A stretch of 64,000 nt of DNA from Gemmatimonadota bacterium. GTDB lineage: Bacteria; Latescibacterota; UBA2968; UBA8231. This document shows, piece by piece, positions 35,817-43,661 of this stretch. The translations under genes and the position numbers were made by a program. Location: positions 95,120 to 159,119 of the forward strand of contig VXOR01000073.1 in NCBI GenBank assembly GCA_009840005.1. The letters are read 5' to 3'. Below the pieces are notes generated by a model. That model made no database searches, was not told the origin of the DNA, and was given only the letters and a program-made list of their open reading frames with translations. Each line of letters starts with the position of its first letter. Positions within the stretch are counted from its first letter, which is position 1.

Positions 35817-37782
35817 GGTCACTGTCCACTGCTAGATACCAAGTCTCTGGATAGTAGGGCCAAGACCAGCGCGAATCCCACCCCCAATAGCCTTGGCGCG
35901 GGACATTGCGCAGCCGGTTGCTAACAATGACGGGATGTGGCCCTAGGCCGATGACGCCGAGCGCCCACAGGTTGTCGGCTTGGCTCTGGAGAATTTTCTT
36001 GCCCATGGCGATGCGCTCTTGGAGGTCGGATGTGCGGCGGAGCACCTCCCACCAAGCGATTAGGTCCCGGACCTTGCCGGGCGGCATCCAGCCGCGCACT
36101 CCGTCCGACCGGTACCACCGCGACCACTCCGGCCACTGGGTCACCTCCTGCCCCACGTGCATGGGCACGTACCAAAAAGGCTCGATGGGAAAGAGGATGT
36201 CGGCATTGCGGTCAGCGTGCCAGATGCTCATGTCCATAACCCCGCCTCGAGTGCGGATGCCTTGTAGCGCGCCGCTTATTTGCTTGCGGTTGATGTGCAG
36301 CCCCACTTCGCGCCAATGGGCGGTCACCAAATCCACCGTAACTTGCTTTGGCGTCTCCCCGATTGTGTACTCCAGCGTGATTTCGAGGGGGCGGCCATCG
36401 GGATGCTCGCGCCGGCCATCGCCGTTGCGGTCAATCAGCCCCATCTCGTCGAGCAGGGCGCGGGCGCGTTGCGGATCGTACTCGGCCCAAGCTGCGGCAA
36501 AGGAAGGCTCAAAGTAGCGGCTCGAAGATACGACCGTCAACTGGCGTGGAACCCCTTGCCCGTAATAGGCGATGTCGTTGATCTCGGCGCGGTTGATGGC
36601 CAGCGAGAGGGCGCGGCGAAAGCGCACGTCCTGAAAAATCTGCCGGAGCCGCTCGTCGGGGTGGGTCATGTTGGGCATGAAGGTCACGTCCGAGCCGTAG
36701 GGACGAGGCCAGAGGTAGGTCTCGTAGTCGTTGTCCTGCTCGAAGCGCTTAAACAGCGGGATGTCGGCGGTCTTAAACTGCCGCCCGGCAAAATCGACCT
36801 GCCCGGTGGCGGCCTTGGCCGCCATGATCTCGGGGCTGTCAACCCGCTGGACTTCGAGGTAATCGATATAGGGCAGTTGGTTGCCGGCCGGATCTACTTT
36901 GGGGTAGTAGGGGTTGCGGCGGTAGCGGACGCGCGTCGAAGTCTTGCTAACCACCACGTAAGCGGTCTGCACCGGCTTGTAAAAGACCATTAGGTCTCGA
37001 GTGTTGATAACGGCTTGGAAGTAAGTTCGCCAGTCTTGCACGCCGAGTTCTTCTGCTTCGTGCGCTAGCTGATCTGCGTCGGTAAAGTCGGGGTGATAGC
37101 GGCGCATAAAGTGTGCTGGTGCCGACAGGTGCGAGCTGTTGTGGGCGAGGTGCTTGACAAAGAGCGGCATCGGCTGGGGAAAGTGATAGCTAAAGACGTG
37201 GGGACTGTGTTTTTCGATGCGGGCTCCCTTAAAGCGGGGCGACACCACGGGCGTGAGGCTTTTGTTCTGATGGACGCGATCGAACCAAAAGACAAAGTCG
37301 TCGGCCGTCACTGGGTGGCCGTCAGACCACTTGTGACCGGGCCGGAGGAAGACCATCAGGGTCTGCGCGTCGTTGTGGTACTCGACCCGTGCGGCAAAGT
37401 TGGGTAGGGTTAGCTGGAGCTGCGGCCCCGGGCGCAGGGTTCCTTCGGGCACGTTGAGGAGTTGTTCGCCGGCGAGAAACAGCCGCGCGGTGCCCCCGTA
37501 GGTCCCAATTCCATTAATCGGCTCGACGACAATCGGGTCGTCGGGGAGCCGCTCCGCCACCGGCGGCAACTCGCCGCTGGCCACCAGCTCGTCGAGCATG
37601 GGCGACTGGCGAAAGGTAGTTAAGCCGACTTCCGAGGCCGTGCGCGGCGGATGGAACCAGCTTTCGGGCCACGCAGTGCGCGGGATATCGCCCTCGGCCG
37701 CAGGGGGTGCCGCTTGACTTTCTCGGCCGCATCCTACTAGGACCACGAGCATTAGTAGGAACCCAGCCTGCACTCCATTCAT
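35812..37782 (-). CDS. ABC transporter substrate-binding lipoprotein (SBP family 5)
   Basis: The 656-residue protein starts at ATG 37782; a GTG at 37797 is the alternative. A lipoprotein signal ends in VLVGC, with a lipidated cysteine followed by GRESQAAPPAAEG. The body is family 5: TYGGTARLF, LRPGHKWSDGHPVTADDFVFWFDRV, DVRFRRALSLAINRAEINDIAYYGQGVP and ARALLDEMGLIDRNGDGRREHPDG. At about 650 residues it belongs to the large Latescibacteria/Planctomycetes-type binding proteins rather than the 530-residue enteric OppA. It is the first gene of the split transporter operon. The ligand is unknown. Confidence 0.92.
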   Translation of the reverse strand: MNGVQAGFLLMLVVLVGCGRESQAAPPAAEGDIPRTAWPESWFHPPRTASEVGLTTFRQSPMLDELVASGELPPVAERLPDDPIVVEPINGIGTYGGTARLFLAGEQLLNVPEGTLRPGPQLQLTLPNFAARVEYHNDAQTLMVFLRPGHKWSDGHPVTADDFVFWFDRVHQNKSLTPVVSPRFKGARIEKHSPHVFSYHFPQPMPLFVKHLAHNSSHLSAPAHFMRRYHPDFTDADQLAHEAEELGVQDWRTYFQAVINTRDLMVFYKPVQTAYVVVSKTSTRVRYRRNPYYPKVDPAGNQLPYIDYLEVQRVDSPEIMAAKAATGQVDFAGRQFKTADIPLFKRFEQDNDYETYLWPRPYGSDVTFMPNMTHPDERLRQIFQDVRFRRALSLAINRAEINDIAYYGQGVPRQLTVVSSSRYFEPSFAAAWAEYDPQRARALLDEMGLIDRNGDGRREHPDGRPLEITLEYTIGETPKQVTVDLVTAHWREVGLHINRKQISGALQGIRTRGGVMDMSIWHADRNADILFPIEPFWYVPMHVGQEVTQWPEWSRWYRSDGVRGWMPPGKVRDLIAWWEVLRRTSDLQERIAMGKKILQSQADNLWALGVIGLGPHPVIVSNRLRNVPRQGYWGWDSRWSWPYYPETWYLAVDSDH

Positions 37783-37928
37783 CAAAATTTGTACCACCCG
37801 GAAAGAGGCGCACCGCCTGAGAGCGGCTAATAATCAAAGGCCAAAAAGTCTAAAGCGATTCCGACCATTGCGCCAGAGGGAGCGACGACCTACTTTTTTC
37901 ACGCATCAACACGCGAGGAGATGGCGAT

Positions 37929-38267
37929 ATGAAAATGCTAATGTGCGTAGTAAGGCCCAATGCACTGGACGCGATCAAAGAAGCACTGAGCAAGTTGGGC
38001 ATCCAGGGCATAACAGTCAGCGAGGTCAAGGGGTTTGGCCGCCAGAAGGGCCACAAGGAGATCTATCGCGGTGCCGAGTACGTCGTCGATTTTACGCCTA
38101 AAATCAAGGTCGAGGTGGTGGTGAAAAACGACCTCGCCGAGCAGTGCGTGGATGCGGTGTGCGGGGCTGCGCGCACGGGTCAGATCGGCGATGGCAAAAT
38201 TTTCATGCTGTCGGTGGATGAGGTCGTGCGGATCCGCACCGGGGAGACCGGCGACGCGGCTATTTAG
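37929..38267 (+). CDS. glnB: P-II family nitrogen regulatory protein
   Basis: The 112-residue protein has the P-II layout. The N-terminal signal strand MKMLMCVVRP is followed by the T-loop GFGRQKGHKEIYRGAEYVVDF, with the classic modifiable Tyr51, and the B- and C-loop regions GQIGDGKIFMLSVDEVVRIRTGE. P-II proteins sense ATP/ADP and 2-oxoglutarate and control ammonium transport and glutamine synthetase. GlnB and GlnK cannot be separated by sequence alone; no amtB, glnA or glnD is adjacent. GGAG lies eight bases before the ATG, and a strong terminator ends the gene. Confidence 0.93.
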   Translation: MKMLMCVVRPNALDAIKEALSKLGIQGITVSEVKGFGRQKGHKEIYRGAEYVVDFTPKIKVEVVVKNDLAEQCVDAVCGAARTGQIGDGKIFMLSVDEVVRIRTGETGDAAI

Positions 38268-38317
38268 CGGGCGGGACGCTCTATAGGGTAACAAGTAGAA
38301 AAACAACAACTAACCCC

Positions 38318-38359
38318 AATGCGGGCGAGGGACGTGGTTCCCTCGCCCGCATTTTTTTT
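38318..38359 (+). terminator. Strong rho-independent terminator after the P-II gene
   Basis: A perfect 15-bp stem (38318-38332 with 38339-38353) has a six-base loop and eight T residues. It separates the P-II gene from the GntR/ABC operon. Confidence 0.95.
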
Positions 38360-38370
38360 GCAAAAAGTGC

Positions 38371-38398
38371 TTGACAAATTTTTTTGGTTCTGTATTAA
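38371..38398 (+). promoter_or_regulatory. Promoter of the GntR-ABC exporter operon
   Basis: TTGACA (38371-38376) and TATTAA (38393-38398) are 16 bases apart, with TG just before the -10 element. The start codon is about 39 bases downstream of the -10 element. The -10 region lies inside the palindrome at 38390-38411. Confidence 0.75.
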
Positions 38399-38411
38399 TG
38401 ATTTAATACAG
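38390..38411. promoter_or_regulatory. Palindromic operator overlapping the -10 element
   Basis: A perfect 9-bp inverted repeat, CTGTATTAA (38390-38398) and TTAATACAG (38403-38411), is separated by TGAT. It covers the -10 element and the likely transcription start. The downstream gene is a GntR regulator, so autorepression through this site is the simplest reading. It is inferred from position and symmetry, not shown. Confidence 0.75.
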
Positions 38412-38436
38412 TAAATCACTTGTATAATCTGGAAAG

Positions 38437-38862
38437 ATGCTCATGGCTAAACGCAAGATCGCACGGGGAGGGGACGCGCTGCATCTGCGCCTCGATACCG
38501 CTGTAGGGGTGCCGATCTACCTACAACTGATCGAGCAGATCAAGTACCACATCGCCACCGGTACCCTCAAAGCCGACGACGATTTGCCCTCGGTGCGAGC
38601 CGTGGCCAGCGCCCAGCTAATCAACCCGAACACCGTCGCCCGCGCTTACCTCGAATTGGAGCGCGAGGGCGTCATCTACAAAAGGCGCGGCATGGGAACG
38701 TACGTCGCCGAAAAGGGGGTCTCGATGAGTACTGAAGAGCGGCTGAATATCGTGCGCAACATAATGGAAAAGGCACTGGTAGAAGGGACGCAGCTTGGGC
38801 TGGACGCGGCGAGCCTGCGCCGAGTGTTTGAGGAAACCCTAGAAAAATTTAGCAGCCAATAG
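38437..38862 (+). CDS. GntR-family (YtrA subfamily) transcriptional repressor
   Basis: The 141-residue protein has an N-terminal winged helix (PIYLQLIEQIKYHIATGTLKADDDLPSVRAVASAQLINPNTVARAYLELEREG, roughly 25-80) and only a short helical C-terminal dimer domain. This is the mark of the YtrA subfamily, which lacks a large ligand domain and is usually linked to ABC exporters. ABC ATPase and permease genes follow 11 bases later. It most likely represses this operon by binding the palindrome upstream. The inducer is unknown; in Bacillus the ytr operon responds to cell-wall antibiotics. Confidence 0.9.
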   Translation: MLMAKRKIARGGDALHLRLDTAVGVPIYLQLIEQIKYHIATGTLKADDDLPSVRAVASAQLINPNTVARAYLELEREGVIYKRRGMGTYVAEKGVSMSTEERLNIVRNIMEKALVEGTQLGLDAASLRRVFEETLEKFSSQ

Positions 38863-38873
38863 GAGAAGCAACT

Positions 38874-39770
38874 ATGGCAGCAGCGGCGATTCGCATTGCA
38901 GGCTTGGTTAAAACCTTTGGCAAACACCGAGCGGTAGATGGGCTAGACTTAGAGGTGCCCGAGGGCAGTATCTTCGGCTTTTTGGGGCGCAACGGGGCCG
39001 GCAAGACTACGACCATCAAAATACTGATGAATATGCTCAAACCCACCGCCGGCGCGGTGGAGGTGCTGGGCCAAGACCCGCACATCCACGAAAAGGAACT
39101 CAAGGAGCGGGTGGGCTACATCTCGGACAATCCGGTGCTGTACGACTGGATGAAGGTCGAGGAGGTGGCGTGGTTTGCCGGGCAGTTGTATCCGCGTTGG
39201 GATCAGCAGAAGGTCGCCGCACTGATCGAGCACTTTGGGCTGGACCCCAAGCAGAAGATCAAGCACCTGTCGCGGGGCATGAACGCCCAACTCAATCTGG
39301 CGTTGGTGCTGGGCCACGACCCGGAGTTGTTGATCCTCGACGAGCCGGCTTCGGGGCTGGACGTGATCGTGCGCCGCGACGTGCTCGAAAGCATCATCCA
39401 AGTCATCAGTGCGGAAGGCCGGACGGTGTTTTTCTCGTCGCATTTGGTGCACGAAGTCGAGCGGGTGGCCGATCAGGTCGCCATTATCGACCAAGGCAAG
39501 TTGTTGGTTTGCGGCGAGTTGGATGCGGTGCGGCAGCAGGTTAAGCGGGTGCTGGTGCGGACCGAGGACGCGGTGGATTTTGCCGGAGTGGCCGGGCTGC
39601 GCGGCGTGCAGGGCGAGGGCCGCCAGCGGCTGTTGACGATTTTCGACTACGGAGACGAGGCCAAAGCGCAGATTGAACAGGCGGGTGGACAAGTTGTCGA
39701 GGTGATCGACTTGAGTTTGGAGGAAAGTTTCGTCGAACACGTGACGCCGCAAGGGGGAATTCCATCGTGA
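38874..39770 (+). CDS. ABC exporter ATP-binding protein (YtrB-like)
   Basis: The 298-residue ATPase contains Walker A FLGRNGAGKTTTIK (about 35-48), signature LSRGMNAQLNLALVLGHDP (about 134), Walker B LLILDEPASGLD and the switch histidine FSSHLVHEVERV. The 'LSRGM' form of the signature is typical of ABC-2 export ATPases. The C-terminal 60 residues (after RVLVRTEDAVDF) are an accessory domain. It overlaps the first permease gene by four bases (GTGA). It would drive the two permeases encoded next. Confidence 0.93.
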   Translation: MAAAAIRIAGLVKTFGKHRAVDGLDLEVPEGSIFGFLGRNGAGKTTTIKILMNMLKPTAGAVEVLGQDPHIHEKELKERVGYISDNPVLYDWMKVEEVAWFAGQLYPRWDQQKVAALIEHFGLDPKQKIKHLSRGMNAQLNLALVLGHDPELLILDEPASGLDVIVRRDVLESIIQVISAEGRTVFFSSHLVHEVERVADQVAIIDQGKLLVCGELDAVRQQVKRVLVRTEDAVDFAGVAGLRGVQGEGRQRLLTIFDYGDEAKAQIEQAGGQVVEVIDLSLEESFVEHVTPQGGIPS

Positions 39771-41638
39771 GGGCTTGGCGCGCATTGCTGTGGAAGGAGA
39801 GCCGCGAGGAGCTGCCGAAAGTGCTGGTGGGGTTGGGGTTGTGTGCGGTGGTAGTGGCGCTGCGGCAGAACGCGGAGTTCAACGAGGAATTTGCCCGAGA
39901 CTTTGCTCGCTGGATTACGAATTTTATCGTGGTCTGCGGCGTCGCGTTGGGCATGGGCTTGGTCGCCAAGGAAAGCAGCAAGGGCACCTTGTCGTTTTTG
40001 TTGGGCAAACCCCTGTCGGCAGTGGATGTGTTGCTGCCCAAGTACGTCGTCGGCGCGGTGGTCCTGTTGGTGCTGGCCGCTGGGGCTTGGGTGACGGTGT
40101 ATGTGGACTTGGAGGGGCTGGCGTCTAAGAGCTATAGCTTCTACAGCTATACCGGCTCTTGGTACTTCCCTCTAAAGCAGTTCGCCGAGGAAGTAGGTTA
40201 TGTCAACATGTTGCTGGTCCACCTTACGACGGGATTGGTAGCCTACAGCTTGATCTTCGCCAGTTCGACAGTGTCCGATCACCCGCTCAAAGGGGCGGCC
40301 TTGGGCATTTTGCTGCTGGTCGTCTTGGACATGTTATCCGACAGCGTGCTTCACTATTTCCCCGCGCTCAAGCCATCCCTCGCGTTTCTTTCAAATCGGA
40401 CTACGATAGTCCGCATGGTGAGCGACCCTTGGCTCTATTTCGTGCGACTAAGCGCCACAGCGGCGGTTATGGCCGCTTGTGCGGCGGTTTCCATCGCGCT
40501 TTGGTGCCGCTTCCGTGGGGTCAGCATCGGTTGGAAGCCCATTGTCATCGGCTGGCTGGGTCTGATCGCTTGCATAAATCTCGGTGATCTGACCCGTGAA
40601 CCTCCGCCGCCAAAATCGGGACCGCTGAGTGTTCTTACCCCGGAGGAAGGGACCTATCTCGACTTGGCCGTCGTCGGGGAGCGGGGGTATGTGGCGACTG
40701 AAGGGGGCTTGGCGGTCATAGATTTGCGCGATCCTACCAAGCCTGAGCTACTAGTTGCCGTGGAGGTGCCACTGTGGTCAATGCGCCGGATCGCGGTCGT
40801 GGACTCGCTGGCCTACCTCCTCGGCCAGCACAAGGGGTTGCCCGCTGACAGCCTCGGCATCGCCGTCTTCAGCATCGGCGATCCGGTCGACCCGGTCTTC
40901 AAAGGGTACCGGATAATTGGCGGTGATATAGAGGCATCTTGGGACTGGGAGCGCTGCGGCGCGGGATTGATCCTCAGCGGGCGTTGGGGTGGTAAGTTGG
41001 GATTAGTGTCGTTTGCGTTAGATGCGGAAGGGCTGCCAGCACGGGCGGACGAACTGGTCGTCGAGGAGCTACCAGAAGGCTACAAGGATGACTTCCGAGG
41101 CTGGTGGGAACACAAACTGTCCATGCACGTACACAACGAGCGGATATGGGTAGGATACAGGGCCGGTTTCCTCGCGGTGAATGCCCAGAATTTGGGAGCG
41201 CTGCGAGAGATCGTGCGAGTGGAAATGGACGACTACAACAGTGCTTACGACTCGAATAAGAGCCGCCCGATAGCTCGTGAGGGCAACACGCTCTACGTCC
41301 GACGGTACTGGCCCGGAGACTTGGTAGCCTTCGACATCACTGATCCCAACAGGCCGCGCGAAATCGGATACTGGTCTTTTAGTGCTGGAACTACCATAAA
41401 AGTAATTGACTCTTGGGTGTACAGTACGAGGTCGAATGGGTTAGTCGTCCATCGGTTGACCGATTATCACGCCTACGAGGATGTGGGATCTTGGGAAGTG
41501 CCCGATGAGCTACAGTCTCGGTATTCTTTTAGTCGTGGTTGGAGACGGCTCCATCTCGTCCGCGACCATTTCTATACCCTGATCGGGCGTTCGCTCATGG
41601 TGTTCCCGCTGAAGCTAACCGAAGGGAGCCAGCTATGA
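39767..41638 (+). CDS. ABC-2 type permease fused to a C-terminal LVIVD-like beta-propeller domain (1)
   Basis: The product is 623 residues. The N-terminal 270 or so are an ABC-2 permease: ALLWKESREELPKVLVGLGL, then KESSKGTLSFLLGKPLSAVDVLLPKYVVG, and about six membrane helices, the last ending in GWLGLIACINLGDL. The remaining 340 residues are soluble and repeat-rich. Units such as GLAVIDLRDPTKPELL, IAVFSIGDPVDPVFKG and VAFDITDPNRPREIG are the LVIVD pattern of extracellular beta-propellers. A sensor or ligand-binding role is inferred. It starts at GTG 39767, overlapping the ATPase gene, and ends in ATGA overlapping the second permease gene. Confidence 0.85.
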   Translation: MRAWRALLWKESREELPKVLVGLGLCAVVVALRQNAEFNEEFARDFARWITNFIVVCGVALGMGLVAKESSKGTLSFLLGKPLSAVDVLLPKYVVGAVVLLVLAAGAWVTVYVDLEGLASKSYSFYSYTGSWYFPLKQFAEEVGYVNMLLVHLTTGLVAYSLIFASSTVSDHPLKGAALGILLLVVLDMLSDSVLHYFPALKPSLAFLSNRTTIVRMVSDPWLYFVRLSATAAVMAACAAVSIALWCRFRGVSIGWKPIVIGWLGLIACINLGDLTREPPPPKSGPLSVLTPEEGTYLDLAVVGERGYVATEGGLAVIDLRDPTKPELLVAVEVPLWSMRRIAVVDSLAYLLGQHKGLPADSLGIAVFSIGDPVDPVFKGYRIIGGDIEASWDWERCGAGLILSGRWGGKLGLVSFALDAEGLPARADELVVEELPEGYKDDFRGWWEHKLSMHVHNERIWVGYRAGFLAVNAQNLGALREIVRVEMDDYNSAYDSNKSRPIAREGNTLYVRRYWPGDLVAFDITDPNRPREIGYWSFSAGTTIKVIDSWVYSTRSNGLVVHRLTDYHAYEDVGSWEVPDELQSRYSFSRGWRRLHLVRDHFYTLIGRSLMVFPLKLTEGSQL

Positions 41639-43521
41639 GTGCCTTATACGCGCTGTTGTGGAAAGAGGGCCGTGAAATCCTGCCCAAGATGCTAGGAATC
41701 GTCGCGCTCGCCGCGCTGATCTATCTGATGCGGCACCATGCCGATTTCAACCGCGTGTTCTCAGAAAATTACCTCCTAACTGCTCCTAGAGGTATTCTGG
41801 TGTGGATGGCGATCATGCTGGCTATGGACGCCATCGCCCGCGAGCGCAGCACCGGCACCCTATCCTTCCTCCTAGACAAGCCGGTAGCGGGCGCGACAGT
41901 GCTGGCGATCAAGTTCTTGTTAGGGCTTGGCGGCCTGCTGTTGGTCGCGCTAGTGGCTTGGGCGACGGTGTATCTGGGTCTAGATAATCTCGAAGTGGGC
42001 CAAGGGTGGGAGGCATATCAACTGACCACCGTGCAGAGCATTGACTATGCCTCAATGGTCGCCCTGTCGTTTACTCAATTCTCATTGCTCTACGCTCTGA
42101 TTTTTATTGGCTCGGTGATAACGGACCATCCCTTCAAGGGTGCCGCCGTGGGGATTGCGCTGGCCGTGGTGTTGGGGGGATTCCTTACAGGCTCGGCAAC
42201 GGCCATCTTTCCGCTTCTCAATCACTATCCACTCGTCGCAATCGGCTTGGATAATGAAGGGCATTTGGTGCGCTTGGCGACGGACTCAGCTCGGTTTTGG
42301 GTGACGGTCTTGGCCAGTCTGGGTTTGACAGCGACGGCACTGGTGGTGGCGGCAATGCTTTTGCGCCGCTACCGCGACGCTATCCTCTCGTGGCGCACGG
42401 TGGCGATAGGGTGGGGTGGGGCAATTGCCGCCGTTTTTGTGATCCCCTACATCGCGGTCCCTGTTGCCAACCAACGAATGCCTGCTGGGGTGCTAGAGGC
42501 TCCCGATAAGCAGTACTATGGGGATCTCGCGGTCCAAGGCGGGCTCGCCTATATGACCAACGGGCAAGGAGGTGTCTCCATCGCCGACTTGAGCAATCCG
42601 CAGCAGATGCGCCTGCTCGGCAGCACTAGAATAGACTCCCATGCGTTGAGCTTTACCGAAATATGTGTGGCTGATTCTCTGGTATATAGCGTCGGATGGC
42701 GCAAAGGGCTACCCAGCGACAGCCTCGGGGTGGCCGTCTTCGACGTCAGCGACCCAGCCGCGCCCATGCTCAAGGGCTACCTTATGTTCACCGCCATTAA
42801 AAAGAGGAAGTGGGCCTACCAGTATTGGGGGGCCACAGACGGCGGTTTACTCCTCGTCCGGGAGCGGGGCGATGCCTTGATTGCCGAGTCGTTCGCCTTT
42901 GATGAAAAGGGCATGCCAGTGGTGGGCGATGAGCGAGTGATAATGACCATACCCGATCCCTTCAACGATCCCTCTGTATGGAGTCGCCGATGCCATGTAA
43001 ATGTGCGCGGAAGTCGCGCCTACATAGGGACCAAGCATGAATTGGTGGTCATTGATGTGACCGATGCGCGTGCTTTGCACGAGGTCGAGCGGCATACTCT
43101 AGAGTCCTTTCGGCCTCGGTCTTACTACGGGTCTAAGTTGGTAGCTATTGATGGCGACAAGCTCTATGTTGAGCGCTTTTGGCCGCAAGAGTTGGTCGAG
43201 TTCGATATCACCAATTCCGATCAACTGCGCGAAGTGGGATACCTGCCGTTGTCTCGGAGCGATAAAAACGGACTTGATAAGCAGTTGCTGATTGCCGATG
43301 GGGTAGCCTATGGCCTAGCCGATGGAGTAGCCTACGGTCGGCCATACGATGAAGTGAGAGTGTGGACCATAGCCGAGTACGGGGCGCTGATCGAAAGTGA
43401 TCCCTTGGTCGAACCCGAAGGACCCGGCAGGGAACGTTGGGGCTTTGAATATCTATCCGTGGCCCATGGGTATCTTTACGCGACTTGGGGTGGTGCGCTG
43501 CTAGCGTACCGTTTGGATTAG
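41635..43521 (+). CDS. ABC-2 type permease fused to a C-terminal LVIVD-like beta-propeller domain (2)
   Basis: The 628-residue product is a paralogue of the preceding permease with the same architecture. It starts at ATG 41635, sharing ATGA with the upstream stop; a longer frame into the upstream gene is rejected. The permease part opens MSALYALLWKEGREILPKML and contains ARERSTGTLSFLLDKPVAGATVLAIK. After the last helix (IAAVFVIPYIAVPVA) come repeats such as GGVSIADLSNPQQMRLLG, LGVAVFDVSDPAAPMLKG, LVVIDVTDARALHEV and VEFDITNSDQLREVG. A tandem duplication of 'GLADGVAYG' occurs near residue 560. The two permeases probably form a heterodimer over the ATPase. Confidence 0.85.
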   Translation: MSALYALLWKEGREILPKMLGIVALAALIYLMRHHADFNRVFSENYLLTAPRGILVWMAIMLAMDAIARERSTGTLSFLLDKPVAGATVLAIKFLLGLGGLLLVALVAWATVYLGLDNLEVGQGWEAYQLTTVQSIDYASMVALSFTQFSLLYALIFIGSVITDHPFKGAAVGIALAVVLGGFLTGSATAIFPLLNHYPLVAIGLDNEGHLVRLATDSARFWVTVLASLGLTATALVVAAMLLRRYRDAILSWRTVAIGWGGAIAAVFVIPYIAVPVANQRMPAGVLEAPDKQYYGDLAVQGGLAYMTNGQGGVSIADLSNPQQMRLLGSTRIDSHALSFTEICVADSLVYSVGWRKGLPSDSLGVAVFDVSDPAAPMLKGYLMFTAIKKRKWAYQYWGATDGGLLLVRERGDALIAESFAFDEKGMPVVGDERVIMTIPDPFNDPSVWSRRCHVNVRGSRAYIGTKHELVVIDVTDARALHEVERHTLESFRPRSYYGSKLVAIDGDKLYVERFWPQELVEFDITNSDQLREVGYLPLSRSDKNGLDKQLLIADGVAYGLADGVAYGRPYDEVRVWTIAEYGALIESDPLVEPEGPGRERWGFEYLSVAHGYLYATWGGALLAYRLD

Positions 43522-43661
43522 GGCGAGACTAGGGAAGGTCGGCTTTGAGGGGACGGAGCTCCTATGGGCGCAATGTTAGACGACGTTACTCCGGCCTCTC
43601 ATGCGCTCGGTTACCGAGTCGATGCGATTTTCAAGAAGGGTTCCAATCAAGGAGAAGTCTG

